A stretch of 64,000 nucleotides of DNA from Anisakis pegreffii (GCA_035041965.1 JAPYMA010000088.1:62001-126000); one strand, 5' to 3'; counted from the first letter of the stretch, positions 42,398 through 55,525 are shown. Numbers and translations are program-made. The notes: a model not told the origin generated them from the letters alone.

Positions 42398-42655
42398 CTA
42401 ACCTCTCTCAAAATCATAAAACTTTGATCTGATTCTTTGCTCTAGTTTTGGGCCAACCATCTTCTGCCGAATAAAATTGGGCCAAGTCACGATACATCGA
42501 AGTGCTAAACTACCAAATATCGCTGTCACAGAACTGATGGACTCATAGTTTTGCGAGGATGAAGTTATAACTGAAGTGTTATGCGTAGTCATCTCCATCG
42601 TTGTTGTGGTATAATACGGTTGGTAGCCCAAATCGAAATCTTCTTCAACCCTCAC
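42398..42655 (-). CDS. Orphan open frame, unknown
   Basis: A minus-strand frame of about 85 codons ending in TAG at 42398. An internal ATG begins MEMTTHNTSVITSSSQNYES, and a hydrophobic segment follows (SVTAIFGSLALRCIVTW), then a basic end (KLEQRIRSKFYDFERG). It could be a terminal exon of a membrane protein. There is no clear acceptor, and the frame before the ATG opens with a non-ATG codon. Chance cannot be excluded. Confidence 0.22.
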   Translation of the reverse strand: MRVEEDFDLGYQPYYTTTTMEMTTHNTSVITSSSQNYESISSVTAIFGSLALRCIVTWPNFIRQKMVGPKLEQRIRSKFYDFERG

Positions 42656-42942
42656 AAATCATCCACATGCGAGCATAATTCATCAAAATGGAAATAAATC
42701 AGTTGAGCTCTTACGTACTCTTTCTTGAATGTGTTGTCGTTCACATACAATATGCCACATCATATCCATCCCATATTATCAGCTCCCGTTTTCTAGTTAT
42801 GTTATTCGTTGTTGAATGAGCAAATTTCAATCTGATCTATCCGTTATTCCTTATTGTTAGGAATATTGTGTTTCGTTATTTTTTGTCTATATGGTTGTCT
42901 ATAAACAAGTTTGCCTGTACGACTTAAGCAATAATTAATTGA

Positions 42943-43060
42943 TGTATGAAAGTGTCATCCGTCGGTGTCAACACAGTATGAAAGTGTCATCCGTCGGTGT
43001 CAACACAGTATGAAAGTGTCATCCGTCGGTGTCAACACAGTATGAAAGTGTCATCCGTTA
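42943..43060. repeat. 32-base tandem repeat, about 3.7 units
   Basis: The unit begins GTATGAAAGTGTCATCCGTC and ends GGTGTCAACACA. Three full copies and a partial fourth are essentially identical, so the array is young. There are no spacers, so it is not a CRISPR array. Confidence 0.9.
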
Positions 43061-46000
43061 ATAAATTTCAATTATTCTGCAGTTGTGCTCTAGTATCACG
43101 CATTAGGCCTGAAAATTGCTTTATACATCACATCGAGTTTAGATATCATTTCGATGTCTTAATGGTATTGCCAATCGTACGCAATAATAGCCGTCGACTT
43201 AATTCTTTCATTGAACGCGAGGTATTGTGATCTAGTGGCTGTTGAAAGCACTTATTAATAATGAATATATGATTGATTAATGAATGAATTCGTTTTGAGT
43301 GAGTAGTCATTGACGCTTTTAGTAAATGCTCGTTGAGACGTAATATTCAGTTATAATGTTCACTCGGAATTAGCTTCTTTGAGAAGTAATTATATGATGC
43401 TTAATGAATGCTTTGTTCACTGCACACTAAACGAGTGTGTTATGGTAATTAAGCACCGATGATGCAGCTATTCATCTCATCTGAATAACGGTCATTCTTC
43501 ACTTCTGCATTGTGCCATACATACGGCATTATGCCTACTCGTTGAAATTGCAACTAGAACATGCCATAATGCTTTTGATCGCGTTAGGGTGTATGGTTGA
43601 TTTGAGCCAGAATGCAAACGTCGATCGATCTTAGTCGCAGCAGTCCTGATCGTAACCTTCAGGCTTTATCCACCTAAGCGTGATCAAGTGTTCGGAATCG
43701 AGAGTTGATTTAGCACAGTTCACGATTGTTGAACCATTTGTCTTGACAGAATTGCATTCATTTAAAAATTCAATGGCACAAAACAGCATCCATTAACTGC
43801 ACACTTTACCCTCACAACTCTAACAGATCGTGAATCTTCGAACATAAATCTCATTCCCGAATGGAGACACAACTGCTGAAGCATTGCCAGAAAGCTGCCT
43901 TCTCCGTCGGCTGACGATTCATTGCCATCGTAGAACGACGGAACGTTCAGTTTTACTGATGTTTTAGTTACAACTCATCTCTCGCATTCGTCCAGAAATC
44001 CGAACCTGTGCAAGCAACTGACTGAGCTGTTGGATTGATTGCATGCAGCCTAGCAGCGAAACACATAACAGTCGCATACTTGTGTATTATCATGATCGAA
44101 TCCCATTTATACGTTTGCTCATGTCGCCTGATGACCCTATATAATCAATCAAGCAAATCTTTGACGTCACCGAAAATCGGATAATATTTCCTGTCCAGTC
44201 TAAACTTCAGTCTTTAAATGTCATTTCCGGCTATCAAAATGAACGACGCTCTGATGAGTGCCAAGAGCTAATTGGATTCCGTATTCACTTAACACTTTTG
44301 TTTTTCGATAGTTTCCGTTCCCGTGCAGTTGAGCTATTGTTTTGTTTGTTTTGAAAATTGCATGATGAATGCGTGCTGTATATTTGTGCAAATAATAATG
44401 TTCAGAAATCTGCAGTGATGAAATGAGGAACAAATACTAGATGCATAAAATGTATGAAAAAAACTGTTCATGTGTCGCAAATGCAGTGCAGTGTGGCTTG
44501 TTGTCGGCATATCCAAGCAATCTGAGATACTGTGTTTGTGAATCAAGTGTTACATCAGTTTCACGTGATAATTTCTTTTTGGTTCTCGTGATCGATTGGC
44601 TTAACTGGTACAAAGTTGATTTCTGAACTTAGTCATTGAAGTCATGGCGAGTTTGGGATTGAAGCAGTTGAGAAGGAAACGCTTCAAGGAAGTTGGTTAA
44701 TTTGCTTATTCAGTTGAAGAATGGAGCTATGCGAACATGAATTCAGAGAACACTTAAAAAGCACCGTTTGTTGAGCCTAATTGATGCAATTCATCTGTGG
44801 AGTTGTCGAATTCGTAGAAGCGTTCACACTGCATTTTCATGCTCACCATCCCTACTCATCTCAGTGCGACGGAACGGCAAAATGTTCCAATGCAATGATA
44901 ATATCAATGAGGCTTTGGTTGAGTTACTTCCATTAATCAGTTGCCTAATGGCTGTTGGTCATCATCGAATATCAGTTAATTCCATCGCTATTTGCTTACT
45001 TGATTCATTTGCTGTGAAAAGACACACTCGGAACCAATTTGGTTAATCCTGATGCTTACATCTTCCATATATATATATATATCGCTCGTTCGAGAGGCCT
45101 CCTTCATAAATTCCTTCTTTTTTTCAGACCTCCTTCATAAATTCCTTCTTTTTTTCAGACATATTTTTTCAGACACTCTAAAATATCATGCCATTAGCTT
45201 CCATCTGATATCAATTCATCTCTTGCGAAATATGGCCACTTTTCAGCAACACACAATTCGACCATCCCAATCAACTTTATTACAACTGCAAAGTAGTAGA
45301 CCATGACTATATGCTCACACATTCTTCCTTACGCTCGTTGCTAAAACTTGAACTGTAAAGTGCTAAGAATTTATGATTCCCGTCCAAGTGACTGCCATTA
45401 GATTGCCGAATAAATCAAAATAATCCTATTCGAAACCACTCAGTGCACTCTATTGATCGTCTGGAATCCAACTCCTTCCTACACCAGCATAATCTATTCG
45501 ATTTCAATATTGTGATAATCCAAAAACTGTTGCTGAAATTATTTTCTTGCTAACTTATGAGGGAATCAATCCCTTGAGATGTTCACTTATCTCTCACTCA
45601 TTGATCATGTTATGATCTGTCATTGCATTCTTTTATGCGGTCCATCGGAAATCTATGTCAATTTTAAACCTTCACTGCTGCATATATTTCAGTTTGTCTG
45701 CGCAAGCTGAAATATACTTCAACGCTAAGTATCCACCATTCAACAAGCTCCCAGAAATCACCTAAAAACGGAGAATAACTGATATTGAGTCACCGGACGA
45801 GGCTAACAAAATATGTTGTGATGTATGTTATAACTTCCTTCTCATATGCTCATGATTCGTTCAAAGTAGCCAAGATGATCCCGGTATGAATTGCTGACAG
45901 ATCAAAACAATCGAACGAATGCGCGCTGTGCATTAAGTTACGCTATTGTCTCGGGGCAAATTGCAGTATCTGTTGCGAGATATATCCATAGCAATGGAAT

Positions 46001-49000
46001 ACGGCGAATATTGCAACCTAATGAGAGAGCTATCAAATCGCATTTACAAATTATAATTTAGTCTTTGGTTGCGTCCTGATTACTGCTAAGGAGTTCGACT
46101 TGGCTTAGGCTTGAATGAGAAACTTTGACTGAAACTTGCTTACGCTCAAATCAGTCTTCGAGTGAACGATAGCTATCGCTTTACGTAAAGCTATCGCTTT
46201 ACGAAATCGCATCTGATGTGTCAACTTAACGTTGACGACTTCCGCGAACAAGTAGTTGTTATTTGTCACACGACAAATCACATTATGACGCTCTCGCTCG
46301 AGTCATATTATCACATTGTCAACGCAACCAAAAAGCATCCACCGAACTAAATCAACACCAAAACAACTAATCATCTGTCTGGCTTGTTGGCTTGTTTTCC
46401 ACACACAGTCAAACCTTCTTTAGCATTACTCGATCACAGATACTTCCTTGAGAGTCGTGAATGGAGATGAATTCTTCGTCGAACTTGTTTATCATTTTAG
46501 CACTGCACGCGTTTTCCATTTTTTATCACTCATTTGCTGTACGGCCGAACAGTGCAATGCAAGAAGGCTTCTCGCATTTGATTATAGCGGAATTGCTTTT
46601 GAACTGAGGCAAATTTTCATTTGTTAATTTTTTGCACACCACTCTGGCTATTGTTTACACGCTTAGAATGCACTGTTTTTCGACTTGACCGGATGGAGCG
46701 AGGGCACAGTGAAGAATGAGACTCTAAATTCGTTTCATTCGCAGTGTGTCTGGCTGGATACAGATGTTATATCAACAGGGAAGTGAGACTGCTATCTTGC
46801 GTTATTCAATTCTGGTGGTATTGCTTATGGGCTCTCATTAGCATCTAAAACAAATTTTCGTTTTCCGTTTGTCACATCTCATTCAGTAAGATGTCTCATC
46901 TCCCCCATTTCACAAAAACATGAAAAAGTTCAAGTTCAACAAAATTATTTGCTTATTGCTAGACGTATCGTCCCCATTCAAATGATTTCATCTAAATGTA
47001 CATCCAATCGAGTAATTTGAATACTTTATTTGCATAAATCTTGACCAATTTTCATCAGCAGCAGCAACACGCTGCATTTGTATGTGCAGCTGTACGCATT
47101 CGATTCGTATGAATGCGGTTAACGCTACACTGTAATCAGTTGATCAGACAGACGCTAACAAAAAGCAATCGCACTTGCAGGATCGCTTCATTAATTTACC
47201 CTCCTTTTGGTGTGATTGCTGTGGAACAACGGTTTGAATAGCTAGTGATTGCTCATTTCAGACACTGTTGTTAAATATCGTTGAGTTAGCTAGTCATAAC
47301 AACGCTATTCATCGACTGCTCAGTTTGCAATCCCCAACTTCGCTTCTTATAAATGAGATTAAGTAAAGATGCATTGCGAATACCTTAAGAGACTGATAGT
47401 ATTTGTCGCCTTATGATTGTTTTCGCGACGCATACTTCTCTTTCAGTAATATTGTTGACATATTTTGCTATTCAATATGCTTATTGGTTCATAACGGCTC
47501 AATGAATACTTCTCCCACGAGTAATTCGCAAGAAACGCAGCATTGATCAATTCATTGCCGACGTGGATATTGCTCACAACACCTATAGCCGTCGTTCATT
47601 GATGTATCTTCACAATCGCAGTTTCACAAATATTTTATTGCGTATTTTGTTGTGTTATGTGATCGTAAACAATGGTGCCGCCGCATCAACGAAATGCGTT
47701 AAATGACACACCAATTTTTTGTTTGTAATAAATTCTTACAAGAGGATGTTGCAAACTCTTAATGACAATATAAGCTGAGTATTCACATGAAGTGTTTACG
47801 AGATTGCCGCCTTTGTTCGTTTCAATCTGTGTATGAGCTAAAATCCTTCGATGAAAAAAGGAAAGTAACGAAATGAACAATTGAATGTTATATAAGATGT
47901 GACCATAAATTGCAGAATTCTTATTGGTTATTTCATGCTTCTGTTCGAAGATGAATTGCTTGATAGAAATACTACAGAAGCAGCTCAGTTTAGTAACCGA
48001 TTGTGAATAATGCCATCAGTTGCCTTGGTTCTTGTTCAACCCATTAATATGTTAATATTAATATGTTAACCCATTAATATGTATGTGCGCAAAGCGCAAT
48101 TCTATATGCAAAGTTCGCTCTCCATCCCTTGAAGCTGGATCTGCTTGAACCGAGAATGATCATGTTGTAACGTTACCACCCGTCTGTGTCCAGTGATTTC
48201 AGCTTCTTGCAGTCCATCTATTTGTTTAGGATGACAATAACAGGCTCCATGGGGATAGCGTTAATAGAGTAATTAATATGTGCATATTGATATTGTCGAG
48301 GCATGCTTGCCTCACTCCACTGATCGGCGAACATCATAGGAACTGCTCTAATACATACTAATTCTTATCCGCTTGCTGTTATCATGCATAAAATTACCAT
48401 CTATCATGCTTGTCGCTTATGACTCATGTCAAAATTCCTTTTACTATTCTTCACTCACGCTTCACTCAGCGATCGTCATGTCAGCTCCCGAACATTCAAC
48501 AAAGTAATGTTTACCAACTTCTCTTGAATGAATGCAGTCTCAATATCAGAGTATAACAGTATTATCGCCTCCAACTATAAGAAATCTTAGTGACATGCTA
48601 TGAACCGTTCGATAACCAGTCGGGAGATCAAAGCGTTTCTTAGTATCGGTTCATTGATCTGTCTGATAATTCAGCTTATCGCTGGCAATCGTTGGATATG
48701 AGGTATTATGGTTAAAATGCTGAACCGTTATTATTTTTATGAATAAAGCGCACTTTTTTGTTCTAGCTGTGTAGAACTAATATCGGATTATCAAAATGCT
48801 CAGCGGCATATTCAGAATGTTTCTCAGAAACATCATTTTCCAGGCGACTCGTGAAAAAGAAACAAACAGGATGCTGAGAAGATCATAAGAGGCTCAACGA
48901 GTGCATCATTTCAGCATTATCCACATGTTTTTTGCTCATTTTCGAAGCGTATAGGATGTGGCTAATACGAATCCACTAAAACATTTAGTAACCTTCAAAA

Positions 49001-51929
49001 CGCTCGTGGTTTGCACTTACCGTATAGCAACGGCAGCACATCAGTGCGTTTGCATGAGATATCAACATCAAGTGGCATATTATCTTCATTACCGCAGACT
49101 CGTTAATGGGTTTGCTCATTAGATCCTAAAAAACTTATTTTATCAAGCATTTCCTTTTAGTCCGCCTATTGGAATGGCAATCAATCGACTTATTGGTGGT
49201 GCCGGATTCAATTATTGGTTTCTGTTACCGGTGTGTCTAAGTAAAAGCAGTTTATCAATGGCGAGAAAATGACCTTTAATATCCTCTTTAATCGTTAGTC
49301 CACTTTTTTGCGTAATCACTCATCTAGATGATGCCTTCCATCAATCTCGCGTGTTAAGTTATATATTTGAACTTGCTGTTGTGATGTTTTCGAACAGTAG
49401 ATCTGAGCGTTCCGAATGCAAATGCTAGCTGACTGTCAATGTGAGTGCAGCCCGCTTCTGGATGATACATAATTTCATCGCTCTTAATTATGTTGATATG
49501 CGTATCGCCGCAGTAACCAAAATAATCCTTGTGATAATGACTGTTCATTGATGATGAAATAATACGCAAAGTCGATTGTTATAATTGCTATGTTCACTTC
49601 CCCTTCGCTTCCACTCTTAATTCTCAATTATTTGTGTTCAACTTTCTCATTTGAATAGCGTAATTGCAGTGTTCGAGAAGTGACTGTTGATGCGAATGTT
49701 TCATATGTTTCTGCTATTGCAGTTCTGTTGAGTAAGCACTCAATTTCCTGCATAACGAACGGCTATTCGAAGCCAATGATCACCATATTTTTGTCTGTAT
49801 TCCGGAGGAATGGATTATGTAAGGAATATAATTGATGATATTCAATTTCGTTGCACAAAACCTGCATTTGTCATTCGCCAACATCGCAATCAAGTCATAA
49901 ATCTGCATATTTTTTGCATCAACTATTTGCATCAGCATTCAGCATCATTAACTCGCTCCTCTACCATCTTCAATCTCCCACATAATTTACCCCAATGGAC
50001 AATTCTCTTGTTCATGTGCACACCACAAAAATCATCCATTAGCTAAGCACATTATTCCGTACTTACATTATTCTGTTGTCTTATCTGATTCACAAATACT
50101 CTTATCAATCTTCGTTCGCGTCTGGCTGCTTATTTTCATATTCGGTTCTGTTGTCCGTCTTTACGAGAGTCGAGAGCCGTCCAACAACCGTACGACCATT
50201 CCGAGTATTTATTGGTGCTGTTCGCATTCGTTTGTGCTCACTAACAGTTGCCGCATTTTACTATCGTTCCAGCATATTGCGCTGGAATCTTAATGGCAGT
50301 TTTGCACCACCGATGTTTTCATGATCCGATTTTGTATCGTTTGTGTTCGTTGCTTACTCGATGTTAAGTTACGGAGATTTAACTGCGAGACAGGTCACAC
50401 ATAGCAACGACCGGGCTTATCTAAAATCTAAAAGCTCACGGAGAAGCCGAGGCTTGGCTGAGGCACAAGTTGCGGCTGATGTAGATGATGAAGCAACTCT
50501 TGGTCAAAAGATGCATGATAATATGTACAATTCTGCTGAATACAATATGATGATTTAATATGTATTCATGATAACATGTAATATGATGAATATAATATCA
50601 TTATTCGAAAAAACGATGAGAACCATATGTTTTGTGCTAATTCAATGTCCAATACGTTGTGTTCCGTCGAGTTGCTTGACAACAGCGATGTACTTTTTTC
50701 ATATGAATATTAATGTTTTTCAGCAGTGCCAAAAATATGGATACGATCGAAAATGACACTTCTCAACCAACAAAACAATGCTATGAAACTGAGGTGGGTC
50801 GATCATTCATTCATTCATACAGTTTCACTTTCATTCTCACGTTTGCAATCTTTTATTAGGAGAACTTGTGAAATGAATTCATTTCATCAAATGAACTTCC
50901 AGCCATGCCCTTAGGCTTTATTTGGCTAAGCAATAATTCTCGCTATTTGTTCACCATCATTGGTAAACTCTAACGTCATTATATGATAAAACGCATGCGA
51001 GGGATTCAGTAAGGAGGGCAATTGCTACAAATATTTGGTCAGGATGGAACAGTGATTCACATCACTCACGCATCACTGGCAAGCAAATTGCAGGAATGCA
51101 CCGCACAAAAAGCGTGACTCATGATCAGTTTAAGAAAGCAGGAAAACACCGTTTTTGAACAACAAGTAAATGCGTTCGCAAATGGAATCTTTGCCGGCGA
51201 AAAGTGTGCTGATTCCATGAAAGTAAATCCTTTTTACAAGCAACAAATTTGATCTGTTCATGAGTTGCTCGCGTTGTTTTTGCAATGCTCATTCCATGGA
51301 TATTTTTGATGTTTTTTGAATATCTGAATGGGTCATCGGTAGTTATTTTGATATGCTTGTTCCGTGAATTATTCCTTTGCTCTTTTGCAATAATTTCTCC
51401 CGATTGCCATTGCGAACTACGAAAATAACTCGTTCAAATGCGATCAACCGTAAAGAAATGTATCAAGGCGAAGAAGTGCTTGAGTCTCATGAATTCGTCG
51501 ATTAAAATAGCAAGCATAGTGCACCGATTGCAGAAGTTATCTTTGGCGCATTCATCAGATCATTATTCCTCAACGGACGATTTAAACAACCAAAAGGAAG
51601 TTCCTTATAGTTGAATGCCCCGAGCAATCAACAATCAAAATGAAGTGATTGAGAACACTCAGTTGAAGGGCACAAAGTCGGCTCATGAACTCGTTCATTT
51701 GCTGTGACAATCACCGAATGATGTTCACATTTCTTTCAAAAACAGCTATCACTTCAGTGTGAAGGGTCGGTCTCCAGAATGTAACTGCTCAATACCTTCG
51801 AATATAACTTCCTCATCGGAATTCTCGTAGATTACTTTGATAAGTGTAAGTAATGTGATAAGTCAGTCTTACGATAAGTTGAATAGATTTATATTCTCAT
51901 GTGATTAGCATCAAATATTGGATTCAGTA
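43061..51929. other. Gene-poor stretch before the GPCR gene
   Basis: No gene model was supported over about 8.9 kb. Segments worth noting on the + strand: 49161-49230 (PPIGMAINRLIGGAGFNYWF..., between TTCCTTTTAG and GTGTGT); about 49740-49818 (LNFLHNERLFEANDHHIFVC, then IPEEW, before GTAAGG); and 50361-50558 (ATG frame with SKSSRRSRGLAEAQVAADVD). Short local repeats occur at 45098-45160 (31-base unit twice), 46170-46205 (AGCTATCGCTTTACG twice) and 48040-48080 (CCCATTAATATG twice). Nothing else exceeds background. Confidence 0.35.
45098..45160. repeat. 31-base tandem duplication, pyrimidine-rich
   Basis: CCTCCTTCATAAATTCCTTC followed by TTTTTTTCAGA occurs twice in direct succession. Each copy ends in TTTTTTTCAG, which looks like a splice acceptor. 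A short (AT)n run precedes it at about 45068-45083. Confidence 0.8.
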
Positions 51930-54613
51930 ATGCATCAGACGATAGATCAAACTCAAAGGCGCATCTTTTCGGAAGAAAACACTAGTATCAGCGAAATATT
52001 GCAGGACGGAATCGGTGAGTTAGAGGTGATGGAATTCAAAGAAGATATAGTGGTGACTCTGCTCGTGATGTGCTGTCTTTCAACCATGCTTCAGCTGTGG
52101 GTATGCAGTAAAGCGATTGATCAAATTCGGAAACACACCAGTGAACGATGTATGCACATATTCCTCTTGAATATGACTACTGCTGACCTTTTGCTGACAG
52201 GTTACTTTCTCGTTTCCTTCTTTTCAAATCTTCAGAACGTCCATTTCGTATTATACCAAGTACCAAGTTTGTTATCAATGAGTATTGATCACGGAATCCG
52301 TACGCATCATTTGGCCACAGATCAATCAATTTCTCAGCTCTCAATTCATGAAAGTTCATTGCGTTGAACTGGTGTGTGGCTGAGAAAATTTGAAAACTAA
52401 TTGTCGGTTGGATAGATTAATCAGAGTGCAATAAGCTCTACGAGGCGTCTAGAAGTTGTGCATTTATGAATCGCAAGGGAACTGCTAATAAATACTGAAT
52501 TCGTTGAAAGTAACAAGTCGAGAAAGCAGCGAAAAATTCCATAACGTCTAGATCAACGTTTTTGATCATTGAAACATTAGCGTGCACGTTTCGCTGATGC
52601 CATCAGAACAGTGATGAGCAAAGTATTCAAGGAATTGGATACCCAATGGAATTTCTACAAGACATGTATGATTTGGGTTTTAACTATTATGTGAACTTGA
52701 TGATGCATTTCATCCTGTGGCTTGGCACGGCCGTATCCGGACTCAGTCTCGTGTTGATGAACCTTGATAAACTCGTCTACTTCAAATTTCCACTCAGGTA
52801 TGAAACAGATGCCTTCTCGCTTCACTAGAATTGCAACAATGAACAATTCACGAATTTCCGTAAATTTTTTGTCCTTATTCTACAAATTCACTTACAACAA
52901 GAAAAATTACAATAAGTGTTCACCCATTTGATTTAATCCCATTCAGCTTTCGCATAAACTGATTGAGCATTTGATATAAAGCACGATCAATCCTCAGAGC
53001 CTACGAAATCATTTGAAAGGCGTTCATTTGGGTTTATTTGAATTGGTGAGAAATTTTGAGAAAATTGAAAAAAAATTGATTCAACATCAGAATAATGAAC
53101 AATGCAGCGTTCGAAACTTAGTAGGATTAAGTGAAATTACAGCTATTCGAAACGTTTAACTCGTGATCGAGCCGTATGTTTCGCAGTTGGTACCTGGATA
53201 TGCAGCGTGTTGTTCGTATCGACCGCATTCATCACGCATGCTGTAGAGTGCCGTTACAATTGCCAGACATTGACCATGCCGACCGGGAGTAGATACGCTC
53301 CTTTCATCTACTTACTGTTCACTTGCTGTGTCAGCGTGGTACCAGCGCTGTCGTCGTTGTGCGTAGCACTCTATCTTTTGCGAGTGGTCAGCGAGCATCG
53401 CAAGCATATTGCTGAAGGTATCATTGCTCGATTATTGCTCCTAAACTGTCAATGAAGCACACGGTGATCCGCTCACGCTTATTAGTTTGATAATGATTTA
53501 TTCAAATTTCGCACCATCAGTGAGAAAAGTTTTGCCAATTTCTGTTTGGCCGAAATTCCAAATATTTTAAACCAATTTTTCGTACGTTTAGCAGAAAATT
53601 TTGAGATATTTGATGATATCGAATTGTCAACAGATTTAATGCAGATAGTGCATGTTCGAGCCGTAATCATCCCTCGTTTGGTCATCAGTTTCTTGTAATG
53701 AATAAGTAGTAGACCTTGATCAGAAAGCTCGAATGAAATGCACAGCGATTAGCATTACAGAACGGCGTCTTTGTCCAACAGCAGCCGGCATGCGAAGAGA
53801 GAACGCTGTATTGGCACGTATGCGAACGTTTTATTTCATCTTCGTATCAACTATATTCACCTCGTTGACACTTATTCCCTACCGTACTCTTACTATCTAT
53901 CGAACAATTTTTCAAGCCGATACTGAAATTCGATTCTGTTTACCAGTTCTCATCAGCATCATCGCATACTACAGTATGGATCTGAATTCGGTAATAATTT
54001 ATTCAATATTTATCTTATGTCGTTTTGTGTATCATAAGTTTTCAATGCATATCGGATCATTTGCGTCGGAATTTTTTTTACTTTCGATTTTCAGCACATG
54101 ATAAAAATCTTCATTGAGACGTATATTTTTTGTTGGAAGATTTGCTTCAATAAGGACTTGATGCATGATGACAGTTCTTAATTAGTCACCGATGGAATTT
54201 GTTTGGATAAACTCAAGAGACGAAAACGAGACATCACTTTTCTGATGGTATTTTTGCAAGAACATGAGAACGCATCGTTGTGAAATTCTTTTGTTTGAAT
54301 AATAGATGAAAATTTAATTAACCGAATTTTTTAAAAATTAAACCTAAGTAAGTATAAAAGACTGCAACTGTTCAGTATTTGACTCATACTACTACTAATT
54401 GTTGCAGATATATCTGCATGTTAGTGAACGCTCTTCACAAAAGTTCTGTATTCCAATTGCAAATTCTTAACCAAATTTCAGATTCTGAATCCATTGCTCA
54501 CCGTCACAGTGCTACCACAGTACCGATTTTCTTTCTGCGAAACATTCATGCCAGCAAAACTACGAAGAGCTGCAAATACTGAGACAAGTTACAAATACAG
54601 CGCAGAGCTTTGA
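51930..54613 (+). CDS. Class A (rhodopsin-like) G protein-coupled receptor, orphan
   Basis: Five exons: 51930-52200, 52632-52797, 53143-53417, 53746-53990 and 54482-54613. All phases match, giving 362 aa. Seven membrane segments can be placed: TM1 about 39-60, TM2 76-95, TM3 113-135, TM4 156-178, TM5 198-225, TM6 265-283 and TM7 303-333. Class A anchor residues are present: D86 (2.50) in TTADLLL, W164 (4.50), P213 (5.50), P282 (6.50) and N322-P323 in ILNPLLTVTVLPQYR. The TM3 end reads NLDKLVYFKFPL, so the DRY arginine is replaced by Lys (K137), and no Cys is seen at 3.25 although C182 and C186 lie in loop 2. A neuropeptide or amine ligand is possible but not shown. The chosen ATG is the first in the open exon 1; an earlier exon cannot be excluded. 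Confidence 0.85.
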
Positions 54614-54893
54614 TAAGATCATCACTCTCTACCCCGTCCAAACATCCAACATCCAGTCTGACGAATCGCTTTGTGAGGGTCATAAGTCTGTGTTTTTCAT
54701 TCGAAAGTGAACTGTGGAATTGTAACAAGCATCTGTTTTATTGCTTACGAACGATAACTGATATCTTGTAAATATGGTGCATTTTATTGAATAATTCATT
54801 TGTGTTTTGTAATTTGCTTCGATAAACCTGCCTTTGTGTTTGGTGTCACTTGGAAAATCATTTTAATGCAACCAATTGTATACTTCGAGTAGG

Positions 54894-54899
54894 AATAAA
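54894..54899 (+). terminator. Possible polyadenylation signal of the GPCR gene
   Basis: AATAAA about 280 bases after the GPCR stop codon, just before a GC-rich island. Position and sequence are the only support. Confidence 0.3.
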
Positions 54900-54904
54900 A
54901 ATCA

Positions 54905-55020
54905 TGGTTGTGAACGGGACGCACTCTTGAGCGAGGGTCTCACCCTCATAAGCCGAAGATCAGGTGGCAGGGATCCCGAATAACGGAGTCCCATCCCTGA
55001 TTTAGTGGAAAGGTACCTCA
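54905..55020. other. GC-rich island of unknown origin
   Basis: Base composition is clearly richer in G and C than its flanks, with segments such as GGCAGGGATCCCGAATAACG and short inverted pairs (CAGGGAT...ATCCCTG). It is not a recognisable tRNA, 5S or snRNA gene. No frame looks protein-like over its full length. It may be an inserted repeat or a non-coding RNA gene. Confidence 0.35.
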
Positions 55021-55218
55021 TTTTGGAAAGATGACCGAAGTGAACGTATACACTGCGTAAACAACAATTGCTCTCTTCAAGAACAACTTTATACACATGC
55101 AATTCATGGTACAACATACAAAAGCTTTCACTTCAATAAATCAATTCAGCAATTTCTCCAAGATGACGGCTCGTGATTGCGGCCAAATCTCAGTCATTTT
55201 GTATGGTATTTTTTTACT

Positions 55219-55525
55219 GTTACTTGGACGTCGGGTGGTTGTTCGGTCAATCGCTGCGAGCGATCGGCTGAATATTTATATTACTATTTATTGGATTCTG
55301 ATTATGAGTTCTGATTATTTATTGGATTGATATTTGGCTACGATTAATTATGCAAAATATTCATGGCAACTAGTTAATTACTCGGTTGTGATCGGTTGGC
55401 CTGCTCGCCTAACCAGCGAGGTGACGTAAAATGAGGCTAAAACAATGTGCACGGAAACGCGAGCATTGTGGCCAGCAACGTTACAAACGTTTGATAGCCT
55501 GGTCAATCCAGATAATTCAGGTAAA
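55219..55525. mobile_element. MITE-like dispersed repeat, copy 3
   Basis: Third copy, about 307 bases, same orientation as copies 1 and 2, roughly 14.6 kb away. Shared blocks include TGCGAGCGATCGGCTGAATA, TTCATGGCAACTAGTTAATT, TGGCCTGCTCGCCTAACCAG and GTGGCCAGCAACGTTACAAA. The left end GTTACTTGGAC and the reversed right end (TTTACCTGAA) are again similar. It is longer than copy 1 through an internal duplication of a TTATTGGATT-type segment. Confidence 0.6.

Noticed and set aside
42943..43060. CRISPR-like regular repeat
   Set aside because: Units are directly adjacent with no spacers, and the genome is nematode.
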